Source of the DNA: Cranoglanis bouderius
Taxonomy: Eukaryota > Chordata > Actinopteri > Siluriformes > Cranoglanididae
Direction: 5' to 3'
DNA: 64,000 bases
NCBI GenBank assembly: GCA_023630585.1
Contig: CM042566.1
Location: forward strand, 11,291,754 to 11,355,753
Program-made: the position numbers and the translations under genes
Shown: in pieces, positions 22,221 through 33,445 of the stretch
How the letters are laid out: each line of letters begins with the position of its first letter
Numbering within the stretch: the stretch's first letter is position 1
The notes under the pieces: model-generated
What the model was told of the DNA's origin: nothing
Database searches by the model: none
What the model saw: only the letters and a program-made list of their open reading frames with translations

Positions 22221-22225
22221 CATTG

Positions 22226-22578
22226 GCATATCTCTCATTTCCTCCTTAGTGCTTGGTCTTAAAGGGATAATTTCTGTAATGAATCTAATAAAGAATAGAT
22301 CAGGCTGCAGCTTTGAAAAACTGATCTCAAATGCTGCAGTCTAAAGGTGGTAGTGCTGCATATCAACAGCGAAGATGGTAGCATAAGAGTGATGAGAGAG
22401 ACAGGAATATCCCATTCCAAGAAAGAACAGGAGAAAAAAAGGGCCTGACTTGCAGCTTACTAACCAGGTTAGTAATAAAGAGTTGGAAGAATATCTTTGC
22501 CATTATTTATCGCTCTGGATAAGGGCATCTGCCAAATGCCATAAATGTAAATGTATTATTTAAACAATAAGTTGACAA
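22226..22578. other. Spacer containing a SINE/LINE tail
   Basis: At 22505-22550 the sequence cgctctggataagggcatct followed by gccaaatgccataaatg is the 3' tail shared by SINEs and L2-like LINEs. Nothing else is recognised. Confidence 0.65.
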
Positions 22579-22750
22579 TGTATAGTGGTGATTGAAAGTT
22601 TGTTAACCCTTTAGAAATTTCTATATTTCTGCATAAATATGACCTAAAACAATAAAAAAAAATATCTAAAAGTAGATAAAGAGAACCCAACTAAACAAAT
22701 GAGACAAAAATATTATACTTGGTCATTTATTTATTGAGGAAAATGTAAAT
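22579..22750. mobile_element. Terminal fragment of another Tc1-like transposon
   Basis: Begins tagtggtgattgaaagtttg and contains the subterminal phrases catttatttattgaggaaaa and gcataaatatgacctaaaac, which I recognise from a common fish Tc1-like element. Only about 170 bp of one end remains and it abuts a family A element. Confidence 0.6.
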
Positions 22751-22768
22751 ACCAACATATCTACCATA

Positions 22769-24159
22769 CAGTGGGTATAGAAAAAAATCACCGCCCTTTA
22801 AATTAATCACATTTTGTTGTTTTCAGCCTTAAATGAAGATGGACACAGTTTTTTTTTTATCCAGCTGTATTTACTCAGTGCAACTTATAACATCCAAGTG
22901 AAAGATATAACACCAACATGTCAGAAAAAAATTAAGAAACAGAATCATTGATTTGGAAAAAGGATCACTCTCCATTTGGTTGAACCACCTTTTGCTTTAA
23001 TTACATCCTTTAGTCTGTTGGGATACGTCTCTACTACCTTTGCACATCTAGACTTTTCAATATTTGCCCACTCTTCTTTGCAGAACTGCTCAAGTTCAGT
23101 TAAATATGATGGTGACCGTTTGTGGACTACAGTCTTCAAGTCATTCCACAGATTTTCAATGGTGTTTAAGTCTGGGCTCTGACTAGGCCATGCAAGGACA
23201 TTCACCTTTTTCTCCTTCAACCACTGTGTGGTCAGTTTTGCTGTGTGCTTAGGGTCATTGTCATGTTGGAAGGTAAACCTTCTTCCCATTGAAAACTTTC
23301 AGGGCAGCATATTTTCCTCAAGAATTTGACACTAGTTTGCCCCATCCATTTTCCTTCTATCCTGACAAGTGCTCCAGTCTCTGCTGCAGAGAAACACTCC
23401 CATAACAGGATATTACCACCCCCATGCTTTACTGTAGGAATGGTGTTATTTGGATGTTGAGCTGTATTGGATTTCCGCCAGACATATCGTTTGGTGTTGA
23501 GGCCAAATAATTCAATTTTAGACTCATCTGACCATAACACCTTTTTCCATGTGGCCTTAGAATCTTCAAGGTACGTTTTGGCAAAGCTCAGTCGTGGGTG
23601 GCTTTTTTATTGCAACCCTCCCATACAAGCCATATTTGTGATATTGCTGTCACATGCACACAATGACCACATTTTGTCATAAATTCCTGTAACTGCTTCA
23701 GAGTTGCTGTAGACCACTTTGTAGCCTCTCTGACCAGTTTCCTCCTGGCTTTCATCCAGCTTGGAGCGACGTCCTGATCCAGGGAGGGTCTGTGTTGTAC
23801 CAAATTCCTTCCACTTATTAAAAATAGACTTCACTGTGCTTCTAGGCATTGACAACGCCTTGGAATTTTTTTTGTGTCCATCTCCTAACTTGTGCCTGTC
23901 CACAACTTTATCCTGGAGATCTGTTGACAGTGCCTTGCCACCAATAGTTGATTGTTGCATTACAGAATGCTCCAGGAAAGCTCTTTTCATGCTGAGCTAA
24001 TCAAAATGACCACAGCTGATCACAGTTGAAAGTCAAATGGCTTTGTGTGCCATTGAGAAGGTGATTAGCTACACCTTATTGAGTTTACAAAGTCATTTTT
24101 AGGAGTGTGTTGATCCTTTTTCCAACTCAGTGATTCTGTTTTTGTATTTTTTTTTCTGA
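22769..24159 (-). mobile_element. Tc1-like family A copy 2
   Basis: The left end cagtgggtatag follows a TA (22767-22768). The right end is cut at about 24159, short of the terminal repeat seen in copy 1. It is the most complete family A copy in the window and carries the whole transposase in three frames. Confidence 0.92.
22945..23990 (-). pseudogene. Tc1 transposase, family A copy 2
   Basis: N-terminus at 23990-23607, with helix-turn-helix MPRSTVKSIFNKW. The first catalytic Asp is in WSDESKIELFG (23540-23232). The second Asp (FQHDNDPKHTA) and the Glu (NTIENLW) are in 23289-22945. All three catalytic residues are present but the gene is split over three frames. Confidence 0.92.
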
Positions 24160-24600
24160 ATTATCTGTAATTATCCAAGCAGCCAATCATGTGGCAGCAG
24201 GACAATGCATAAAATCATGCAGTTACAGGTCAAGAGCTTCAGTTAATGTCCAAATCAAACATCACCATGGTGAAAATGTACAAAATGATCTCAATGACTT
24301 GGCATGGTTGTTGGTCCCAGATGGGCTGATTTGAGTATTTCGGAAACTGCTGATCTGGGATTTCCACACCCAACATTCTCTGGAGTTTACACAAAGTGGT
24401 GTGAAAAATAAATAAAAAAAAACACTGAGTGAGAGACAGTTCTGTGGGCAGAAATGCCTTGTTGATATGGATTGGTTTGATCTGCCAGGAATGATGTAGT
24501 AACTCAGATAATCACTCTTTACGACCATGGTGAGCAGAAAAGCATCTTAGCAAGCACAAAACATTTAACCTTGAGGTGGATGGGCTACAACAGCTGAAGT
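24160..24600 (+). mobile_element. Tc1-like fragment, another family (N-terminal half)
   Basis: Begins at a truncated join with family A. Phrases such as agccaatcatgtggcagcag, gtcaagagcttcagttaatg and ctgtgggcagaaatgccttg mark a Tc1 family known to me from fish. Translation on the plus strand gives a decayed transposase N-terminus. No terminal repeat remains. Confidence 0.7.
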
Positions 24601-24644
24601 GAGTATATGTGCCCTTAACCCCCAGTCCCCCCATACCCAGCCTT

Positions 24645-24985
24645 TAATGGACTGAAAGTAATTGGACAATTGGCTGCTCCTGGCTAGATGTGTGTTGTCC
24701 CCCCATTATTTCACTTAGAAATAAGCAGATAAAAGGTGTACAATAGATTTCATGTATTTGCATTTAGAATATCTTGCTGTTAATTCTCAATATGAAGTCC
24801 AAAGGGCTGTCACTGCCAATGATGAAAGGCATCATTAGGCTGAAAAATCAAAACAAACCCATCAGAGGTAGCAAAAACTTTAGGTCTGACCAGTTCAACT
24901 ATTTGGTACATACTTAAAAGGAAAGAATGCACTGGTGAGCTCAGAAACATCAAAAGGGTCGAAAGACCACCAAGAAAACCATTGA
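24645..24985 (+). mobile_element. Tc1-like fragment, a further family
   Basis: Contains ctgaaagtaattggacaatt, gcagataaaaggtgtac and gcactggtgagctcagaaac, typical of the 5' part of a different Tc1 family. A decayed transposase N-terminus starts near 24793 (MKSKGLSLPMMKGIIRLK). It is joined without terminal repeats to neighbours on both sides. Confidence 0.68.
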
Positions 24986-25811
24986 TCCCTCAGACATCAC
25001 TGTCTTAAAAACAGTCATGAGTCTGTAATGGATATCCTGACATAGGCTTGGGAATACTTTGGTAAACCTTTGTCAGTCAACACCATTCACAGCTGCATCC
25101 ACAGATGCAAGTTAAGGCTTTACTATGCAAAGCAAAAGCAATACATCAACACTGTCCAGAAGCGCCACCAACTTCTCTGGGCTCAGTCTCATCTGAGATG
25201 GACAGTAGCACAATGGAATCATGTTTTGTGGTCCGACGAGTCAACATTTCAAATAGTTTTTGGACAAAATAGCCGTCGTGTTCTCTGGGCCAAAGAGGAA
25301 AAGGATCATCCAAGCCATCAGGTCCAAACGTCAGCATCTGTTATGCTTTGGGGGTGTTTCAGTGCCCATGGCATGGGTAACTTGCACATCTGTGAGGGCA
25401 CCATTTATGCAGAAAGATATGTACACATTTTGGAGCAACATATGCTGCCACCCAGAGCAGGACAACACAAACCACATTCTGCCCAGATTACAAGTGCATG
25501 GTTGTGTAAGCAGAGTGTGCAGGTGCTAGCATGGCCTGCCTGCAGTCCTGACCTGTCTCTGATTGAGAAAGTGTGGCGCATTATGAAGCTTGCTAAACTT
25601 AACCAACTGGTGTCTTCAGTGCCCAAAAGCTTAATAAGTGTTATTAAAAGAAAAGGTGATGTTACACAGTGGTAAACAGTTGACTGTCCCAACTTTTTTG
25701 GAGTGTGTTGCAGTCATCAGATTTGAAAAGAGTGTATATTTTCAAAAGTAAATTAAATACACAAAGTAAAACATCAAATAATGTATTAATAATGTGTTTT
25801 CAATATAGTAC
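24986..25811 (+). mobile_element. Tc1-like family D, 5'-truncated and cut by copy B
   Basis: Same family as 46208-47583. The left half is missing. The right side reaches ccaacttttttggagtgtgttg and the AT-rich 3' part, and is cut at 25811, where the 5' LTR of copy B begins. Confidence 0.82.
25022..25672 (+). pseudogene. Tc1 transposase, family D
   Basis: Catalytic domain with the first Asp in VLWSDESTFQIVFG. The second Asp (QDN) is present but lies in another frame near 25460, so a frameshift separates it. The Glu is retained in LSLIEKVWRIMK. A stretch after that Glu is deleted, joining directly to a VSSVPKSLISVIKRKGD tail and a TAA. Inactive. Confidence 0.88.
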
Positions 25812-26479
25812 TGTTAGAGAAAATCTCACACACTGACTTCAGCATTCCATTCTCCGCACCGCCGTTGAGGACAGCCGGCAGCTTACTTCAGCATTCCACG
25901 TCCTCATTCACAAAAACCCGCTGGACTGATCATTTATAGACTCAGGTTTTGTTTTCACCACCATGTGCTTCTGTTTTGGTTTACGTCATGTCTCTGCCCC
26001 TGTTTGTTCATTGGTTCTGTTCTTTTGGTTTATGTCGTGTCTCCGCCCCTGTTTGTTCATTGGTTTGTCATTTAATGCTTCATTATTAAGTTCAGCTGTT
26101 TTGATTTTGTCCTTGTTTATTCTGTTTATTTAAATGGCTTCACATTTCCGCTTCTTCGCAGAGTATTAGCTTAAGATAGAGTTTGTTGAAACATGTGCTG
26201 TACGCCTGCTACCATCTCATTATTCCCTCGCCTTTAGATCATAGTTTTCTGACCTTAAACCATTGCCTCGATTCCTGTTTTGCTTTGTTTGCTGTTGTGG
26301 AATTATGCCTCGTTCTGTTTTGTATTATTCATGTTCCTGTCTTGTTTTGGATTATTCATGTTTCTGTGGATTATTATTTGGTTTTTGACCCTGCTGTTAT
26401 TTTGTGTTTTCCATCATCGTTAATAAATTAACTGTTTTCCCCAGCGATTGCATCCTGCCCTCCCTGTGTTGACATAACA
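25812..26479 (+). repeat. 5' LTR of copy B
   Basis: 668 bp, TGTTAGAGAAAATC to GACATAACA. It has a TATA-like tatttaaa at about 26127 and AATAAA at 26423-26428. The following bases GAATACTCTGCC are the same as those after the copy A 5' LTR. Confidence 0.9.
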
Positions 26480-26495
26480 GAATACTCTGCCTAAT

Positions 26496-28358
26496 ATGGA
26501 TGAAGTGGGGAAACATTTGGCAAGCCGCGCCAAATTTTTTGTTCCCCCCTTGGACTCTATTTCTTTTCGGGCCTGTCTTCCTCCTCCAACCACCTATGAT
26601 GGCGTCTCCTGGTACCCCCAATATTTCCTTCTACAGGCCCAAGGTTATTTTTAAGTTTGGAGGACCCGAAGCCCAGCGAGAAACAATGGGTGAGGTTCCT
26701 CCAATCCCGTTTGGTCCCGCTGGTGGGCTGAGATTCACCTGGACAGTGGATACTGGGAGATGAACATGGTCTCGGGTTTTGTGGATCTCCTGCTCCAGAA
26801 ATACGGGCGCCCGGAATTCAATCCCAACCTAAACTCCTGCTTTAACGGTGTGCACCTGCCCGGCCAGTCCTTCCTGGAGCACTAAGGGAGGGAGCAGGCC
26901 AATGTGGCAGCCGGCACCTCTCAGTCCCGGTCCCAGGAGTGCATGACCAGGGGCTGCATCGGGCAGGCCACTGTGCGGCATGCCAATCCCGAGCTCCAGC
27001 AGGAGACCCAGCAGGAGGTATCTCCAGCGGAGCTCCCCCTGGAGGTTAACATGAGAACCTCCAGCCCCGAGCTCCAGCCAGAGACCCAGCAGGAGGTTCC
27101 CCCAGCGGAGCGCCACCTGGAGGTTAGTGTGGCAACCTCCAGACCCGAGCTCCAGCCAGAGACCCAGCAGGAGGTCTCACCAGTGGAGCACCACCTGGAG
27201 GTTAACGTGGCAACCTCCAGCCCCGAGCTCCAGCCGGTGGCCCAGCAGGAGGTCTCCTCAGTGGAGCTGCCCCTGGAGGTTAACGTGGCAACCTCCAGCC
27301 CTGAGCTCCAACCGGAGACCCAGCAGGAGATCTCCCCAGCGGAGCTGCCCTAGTCTAGTCCATATCCAAGTCCTAGCCCATGTCTTAGCCCTAATTCATG
27401 ACCTAGTCCAAGTCTATGTCCATGTCCATGTGCAGATTTTTGCCTTAGTCCTAGTCCTAATCTATGTCCAAGTCCAGATCCAGGTTCCTACCCTAGTCCC
27501 TTTCCATGTTCTAACCCAAGTCCATGTTCTAGTTCACGTCCATGTCCAAGTCCAGATCCAGGTTTCTGTCCTAACACATATCCTAGTCCATGTCCCAGTC
27601 CAGGTCCATGCCAAAATAGAGAGTCATGTTCCAACCCATGCCTCAGTTCATGCCCAAAGTCATGTTCCAACCCATGTCTCAGTTCAGGCCCAAAGTCACA
27701 TTCAGTTCCCAGTCCAGAATCCAGTCCAGTTTCTAGCTTAGGTTCCAGTCCAGTTTCCAGTCCAGTTTCAGGTCCAGTTTCCAGTCCAGGTCACAGTTCA
27801 TTTCCCAGTCCAGAATCCAGTCCAGTTTCTAGTTTGTGTTCCAGTCCAGAATGTGGTTTAGCTTCCAGTTCAGTTTCCGGTTCAGTTTCCAGGTTAGTTT
27901 CAAGTCCAGTTTCCAGTTCAGGTTCAGGTCCAGAGTCCAGCCCTGTCTCCACCTCTGTCTTCACCTCTGTCTCCAGTCTGGTTTCTAGTTTCATTTCCAG
28001 CTCAGTTTCTAGCTTAGTTTTCAGTCCAGTTTCTAGTCCTGTTTCCAATTCTGTTTCTAGTTTTGTTTCCAGTCAGGCTTCTAGTTTCACTTTCAGTCCA
28101 GTTTCTGGTTTTGTTTCAAGTCCAGTTTTCAGCCAGGTTTCTAGCTTTGTTTCCAGTTCTGTTTCCAGTTCTGTTCCCAGTCAGGTTTCTGATTTCGTTT
28201 CCAGTTCTGTTTCTAGCCTAGTTTCCAGTCCTGTACCCAGTCCAGTTTCTAGTTCAGTTCTCAGTCCAGTTTCCTGTCCTGTTTCCTGTCCTGTCTCCAA
28301 GCCTGTTTCCAGTCCAGATGCTTCGGGAGAAGCGCATTTTGGGGGGGTACTCTGTTAG
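26496..28358 (+). pseudogene. Gag / zinc-finger relic / repeat-tail polyprotein, copy B
   Basis: Starts at the ATG at 26496 (MDEVGKHLASRAKFFVPPL), 17 bases after the LTR. One frame covers the start, the Gag part from 26766 (VSGFVDLLLQKYG), the repeats and the tail. A one-base deletion near 26652 and a Tyr-to-TAA change at 26883 break it. The finger keeps only CMTRGC before an apparently in-frame deletion that joins it to the 26-residue repeats. TAG at 27351 and a few later stops interrupt the tail. The frame runs through the polypurine tract and ends on the LTR's TGT-TAG, as in copy A. Confidence 0.85.
28318..28352 (+). promoter_or_regulatory. Hairpin and polypurine tract of copy B
   Basis: GCTTCGGGAGAAGC can fold into a 5-bp stem with a GGGA tetraloop. 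It is followed by a run of seven G residues and then the LTR. The arrangement is the same as in copies A, C and D. Confidence 0.65.
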
Positions 28359-28524
28359 AGAACCTCTCGCACGCGGTGTCATTCGCAAAGCGAACGACTG
28401 ACTTCCGCATTCCGTTCTCCGCGCCACCATTGAGGACAGCTGGCTACTTACTTTCGCATTCCACGTTCTCTTTCACAAAAACCCACTGGACTGATCATTC
28501 ATAGACTCAGGTTTTGTTTTCACA
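28353..28524 (+). repeat. 3' LTR of copy B, truncated
   Basis: Starts TGTTAGAGAACC and follows the 5' LTR to about 28524, then diverges. It includes a segment (tgtcattcgcaaagcgaac, around 28377-28395) that the 5' LTR lacks. Confidence 0.88.
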
Positions 28525-28570
28525 TACATGAGTAGTGTGGTTTAGAGAACCTAAAAGTTAGCTTGCTAAG

Positions 28571-29942
28571 CAGTGTTTAATTTGTAAATCTGCAGGTCCT
28601 GGAAAAATAAGAGGGTAGAGATCAGGCAAGTCGAGAGGCATGCAAAAGGTCCCAGTCCCCAAACTTACAGACACGTAAAAATGCTTCTAGAATCTCACGT
28701 AGCCAATGATATTCAGTGCTCATCGGTAGGCCTATGTAATTACTCAAACTGGTACAGCGACATAACGAGCTTATAGCAGTGAGTATTCTCAGTACAAAAA
28801 GAAACATTTATAGATGGCATATTCTATGAATTTATGTGCTGTCACCTCAGTTAGCTACAAAACACATTTGCCCAAAGCACTTTGAAAACAAAGCTACATT
28901 TCATGCAGTAGGCCTACTTACAATAATCTAACATTAACTGAACAACATAATCAAAAAATAAGCATCTTACCTAACACAAAATACTCCACAAAGCTGTCAT
29001 GTCAGTGTCCTCCTCCTCTTCCCCATGTCCCTTACATATCCATGAGCACAAATGGCTCGGGATTGAACTTTGTAAGCGGTGGACCCGCGATGTTCAAAAA
29101 CATCAATAGGAGATGGTGGGGATGAGAAGGGATGCGCACTGTGAGCTACAAATTTTGTACAAACCCTGTTCGCACTCCACTCGAGATCGGTTTGGTATTC
29201 ACAGTAGCAAACTACTGCTTCAGTCCTTCTGGAACTTTTTGTCTATTTGAGTCCCTGTACTCCCTAAAAGCCAAAATGACTGTGGGTGGGCTGTTCACTC
29301 CGTTTAATTCCTGTCAGTCAGTCTCACTTTCAAAGCCATGAGCAGGTTAACAATATTTAGCCTCATAAGCACTTCTAAAAACCTTCCACAATCAGGCTCT
29401 AGCATTATCACTGCTAGTCGTGGGAATGGTCACCAAACTGCTTCAAGTGACCTGCAGCCGCTCGCTCCCTTGGACGCTTGCCTTTTTAGTATTTTGCTCT
29501 GCTTTCTCGCTGTCGTTGTTTGTGTTCTTAAAAAAACGCTGTTATTGATAACTGCTTATTTTTTGCCATGACACACTCTACAATGCATGCAATGTGACTG
29601 TAGGCTTCGCTTCGCGACATTGGATTCAGGTAAACTTTTAAACTTGTTATGATTACGTTATGTGAAAGAGTCTATTGATTGGCTGTTAGCAAAATTTGAG
29701 CACCAGTAATATAAGATTAACATTTTCATTGCAGTTTTTTTTTTTTTGTTGTTGTTGTTCTATTTTACTTTTGGTGAATTAAAAACGAAAACTATTTGTT
29801 TTTATAATATTGCTGCGTGAGATGTTAAACATCCAGCTGTAGAGGTGCCGGATCCACATAAAAAGGTTCCGGAATGCAGGTTTGCTATATTTTGTAGGTG
29901 CTAGATTCTGTTCCAGCAGGATCCGGCTCAAATTAAGCACTG
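28571..29942. mobile_element. hAT-like non-autonomous DNA transposon
   Basis: The left end cagtgtttaatttg and the right end caaattaagcactg are inverted repeats, and gcaggtcctgga corresponds further in to an inverted copy at the right. Flanks are ttgctaag (28563-28570) and ttgctaat (29943-29950), an 8-bp duplication with one mismatch. The 8-bp target and CAGTG ends suit the hAT superfamily. I see no transposase domain; frames at 29132-29571 have no recognisable features. Confidence 0.75.
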
Positions 29943-29950
29943 TTGCTAAT

Positions 29951-30879
29951 TATAATAGTAAATATATATACATTAATAAATCATAATGATTACAATTTAG
30001 GATTATGGACATGGGCAACATCAGTTTACAGAAAATAATAATCAAGTTGTGAGATATGTGGTATGACACAGATTAATAATAGCATAATGGTTACAAACTT
30101 TGCTTTATATACCATGTATAAAATTATGATGCATTAAAGGAGTCTTCATGCAGCTGTCCTCTGTTTTGTGGTTTGGTGTGGAGAGCTGTTTAGACAGAGG
30201 AGGCCTTTTCACAATCAGGGGTTCTCCCCCCTTCTTCCTCTTCTCTCTGTTCTACTCCATGAGGGTTAACAAAGGGTTATGATGAGTCAGCCTTTGTCTG
30301 GACATTTGGTCTTGGTGCTTTGTTTACCTTAAGAAAGCACATAGTTAATCTAGGTTGGAGTAGGTGAGATGAAGAAATTAGGTCAGAAAAAGGAGTTCCC
30401 AGAGTCTTTATGAGGTTAAATGAACGAAGAGTTCAGTGACTCTACGCTGTGGTCCAGGATAGGGTTTTTTTTCTCAACCCACTTGTGGCATTCTAAGGGG
30501 TGAATTATGGCTTTGTTGTAACTTCCTGGACAGATGGCCCCTCTGACAAAGACTGTTAGGATTACTCAATGGTAAGGTATCACTTCCTCTGCAATCCAGA
30601 ATAGCTGGTACCAATCTTGACAGAGTCTTTGATTTATGGTTTCAGTGGTCCGAGGGTGTAGGTTTGGGCCCCCTAAGTGGAATGTGGCTCATTTTTGATA
30701 TCTTCCTGTTACCATCTTCGCTGCCTTGTCCGCCTGAGATCCTACAAGAGCAACTTCAATGCAAGTAAGCATTGGAGTAAGGTCTCAGTCTATGCTGGTG
30801 TATTTAATAGAGCCCTTCTAAAACTGAGTGAAAATTAAATTAATTGTTGATGGATCTTTGTACTGGCATTCGATTCAGT
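29951..30879. other. Spacer, nothing recognised
   Basis: No supported gene or repeat boundary seen. Confidence 0.55.
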
Positions 30880-30899
30880 TCTTTTTCCCCAGTGGACCC

Positions 30900-31676
30900 A
30901 CCTGGATGTTCAGGCTGGATGAAAGCCCTCTGAAGGGATATTTTCTCCAGTGCCAGTTTTATTTGAGAGCCTGGTGAACACCAAGCCCAAGGAGAGCCAA
31001 TGGCTTATGTTTTTGTTATCCCGGTTTGTTGGTCCGGCTCATCAATGGGCGGAGCTCCTCATAGGGTGTGTATCTGAGATCATCAGCATCATGAAGGTGA
31101 TTTATGGTAAGGGTGACCTTAAGTTTGATTTAGAGAATTTTTTGGGGAGGGCCAGCCTAATGGATGAACCTGCGAGGCCGTTCACAACCTATTATGAACA
31201 GGCCGGCAGGGCAGCCTCCACAGCCCAGCTCCAGTTCAAGGCCGACAGGTGGCTTCCACAGCTCTGGAGCTCCAGCCTGAGACCAACGAACTGGTCTCCT
31301 CGGCAGAGCTCCAGCCGGAGTTCAACGTGGTGACCTCCTTTCCGGAGCTCCAGCCTGAGACCAACGAAGTGGTCTCCTCTCCAGCATGCTCTGCTCACGC
31401 ATGAGGCCAGCAGGACAGCCTCTCCAGTTCAGATCACACCTGAGGCTGACAAGATGGCCCACCATGCTCTGCTCATGCCTGAGGCAGATGATGCAGCCTT
31501 CCAAACATTGTTCCCACCTCATGACCAGGGACAATGCCTACCTCGGGACCTGGGGAGCAAAGTGGACAATTTTGCCCAGAGGTCCAGGACAGCCAGGGAG
31601 AAGTTTTGAAACATTGAAGTTTTTGGCGCTTAGGGAGAAGTGCCCTTGGGAGGGGGTTCTGTCATGGGTTTCCCTT
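30900..31676 (+). pseudogene. Gag and C-terminal motif of copy C
   Basis: The Gag part at 30950-31190 includes KPKESQWLMFLLSRFVG and FDLENFLGRA, matching KPNEEQWLGFLLSRLVG of copy A. About 10 residues after PARPFTTYYEQ the frame passes directly into Leu/Gln/Glu-rich repeats, so the finger is deleted. A frame opening at 31386 holds ILPRGPG and LALREKCPWEGVL just before the LTR. Confidence 0.78.
31625..31659 (+). promoter_or_regulatory. Hairpin and polypurine tract of copy C
   Basis: GGCGCTTAGGGAGAAGTGCC pairs as a 7-bp stem (one G-U pair replaces the G-C of copy D). GGGAGGGGG follows before the LTR. Confidence 0.65.
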
Positions 31677-31825
31677 CGCACCATGCTGCGCAAACATTCA
31701 GCACGCATGAACTGTCCTAAGTGCGAGCAGCGCATGCTTCATGAAATTAACTTTGTTTACGGTGGCACGTGTGTTTTGTTTTGGTTTCTGTCCTGTCTCC
31801 GCCCATGTCATGTCATGACTCCCAG

Positions 31826-32879
31826 AAAGATTGGTGTCATAGGGTTTTAACCCCTTTCTGACTAGTCCAACCCCAAAATGTTTTCTTCAATCAAACATCT
31901 TAGGGTGTCTTAGGGTTGGGTGCAAGCCATATTCTCCATGTAGGATGTTAATCAGTCCATTGTCTTTTTCATGACATGTGGATCAAACTTTGGTCCCAAA
32001 TATTAACACATGCATGTAATGACATTCTACCTTTATGTCCTTACTCTGCTCTTTCAGAGAATTATTCAACGAACACATACATGTAAAACAATACATATAT
32101 TGGTTGCTGTTAATATACTGATTAACCATAAAAATTCATGCTAAATAATCAAATGAGTAATGGCAACCTTGTGGTTATAAGCATGATGAGTCCAGGATAA
32201 AAGATGGAAGAAAATAGGTGATTACAGTTCTTAAGGTATTACTTTTCACAATCGTTTTCCCTGTAGGCTACATGGGGTGTTTGGAAGCAATCTGTGGAAT
32301 GTGTGAATGTTAAAAAGAACAGGGTCAACTTTGTGTTCCTGGGTGAGAGAACAATGGGCTTCTCTGGGTGAGTCACCCCCCTTTTTTCTGAAGTTATCAA
32401 CTTTTACCATCCTGTTGGGTGAGCCATCTGGTCTTGGCCAACAGCCTATGTAAATCAATAGGCTTGACAGGGGTTTTTGTGGCTGAGAGGGTTCAACACT
32501 TGGTTATGGGTGTAACTAACACTGGTCATAGTGTTCCCAGGATAGCTGGGATTAGGCAGACACAAACAGGCAGTAAGTAAGTGAGCTCCTCAGTGTCTTC
32601 TGAGTGAGGGTCCATTGTTTTATGGTTTCTGTGGCAATCTAAGTGGAGTTCTTGTGTAATGTTTGGTCCAGGTTCCTGTGGTTTTGATGCTGCCTGTTTA
32701 CTTAGAATTCTTACATATCCTACAGTTACAAAATGTATATGAGGTTATATGGTTATATAAAGGCATCCAATCTGGCAACCTGCATCAATACAGTTTGAAC
32801 AAAACTGACAACTAGGGTTTTAAGTTGTTTTGCTGGGGTAGCTCATCAGGAATCGTCCATGATTTCCTTCTATATCTCT
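31826..32879. other. Spacer, nothing recognised
   Basis: No supported coding frame or repeat border seen. Confidence 0.55.
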
Positions 32880-33420
32880 CTCCTTGATGAAAAGGTACTG
32901 AAATAGAGCCTGCAACTTTTGATCGAAACAGACGTCAAGAGAAAATCATAAGAGACCAAAAGTTCACTCAGGTACTGTGGAGTGAGGTCAGTCAGTGATC
33001 TTGATTTTATAATCAGTACGAAGTTTTACTGGGAGCCAATGTAGGGTGGCTAAAATAGAGGTGATGCATTCAAACTTTTTGGTTCTGGTAAGGACTTGCA
33101 CTGCTGTACACTGGACTAACGCATAATGCTTGTTTATGCACCCAGTGCAACATCTACATAGCAAGGTGTTACAATAATCCAATATATAAGTAAAAAAAAA
33201 AATCATAGTAACATTATTTACAGTTTATGTTCAAAGGAGAGACTTGAGTCAATAATCTCACCAAGATATTTCACTGCTGCACATGATACATCTGACCGGC
33301 CAGACAGACAGCTAGTAGACCTATTAGAAGTACTTCTGTCTTGTCAGAGTTTAGTAGGAAGCTGTTACTCAATGTCCAGTGTTTAATGTTATTTATATAT
33401 TAATCAGATTTACTAAGCAG
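32880..33420 (-). pseudogene. LINE reverse transcriptase C-terminal relic
   Basis: On the minus strand a SDKTEVLLIG segment (about 33330) and then LDYCNTLL and ILATLHWLPVKLRTDYKI (33180-33010) are signatures of the region after the catalytic RT fingers in Rex1/L2/CR1-like LINEs. The catalytic motif and the endonuclease are absent, and stops and frameshifts are present. I cannot assign the clade. Confidence 0.82.
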
Positions 33421-33423
33421 TTG

Positions 33424-33445
33424 TTTTTTTTTTTTTTTTTTTTTT
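33424..33445. repeat. Poly(T) tract
   Basis: 22 T residues in a row beside the LINE relic. Confidence 0.9.

Larger units (their letters stand above)
25812..28524 (+). mobile_element. Non-autonomous LTR retrotransposon, copy B
   Basis: Plus-strand relative of copy A: complete 5' LTR, Gag-like segment, trace of the zinc finger, 26-residue repeats, Pro/Ser/Cys stretch, Val/Ser repeats, polypurine tract and the first 172 bp of the 3' LTR. The right end is truncated near 28524. It has no pol domains. It is inserted into a Tc1 family D relic. Confidence 0.9.
30880..31825 (+). mobile_element. Non-autonomous LTR retrotransposon, copy C (degenerate)
   Basis: 5'-truncated relic. The Gag-like segment aligns with copies A and D, followed by a shortened repeat region without a zinc finger, the C-terminal ILPRGPG motif, the hairpin and polypurine tract, and about 165 bp of a 3' LTR starting tgtcatggg at 31660. 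The LTR piece shares the ttgttttggtttctgtcctg and tctccgcccatgtc parts with the copy D LTR. Confidence 0.8.

Noticed and set aside
30150..32700. Possible repeat relation between 30150-30700 and 32340-32700
   Set aside because: A few similar phrases (ttatggtttc, ctaagtgga) but no sustained alignment by eye.
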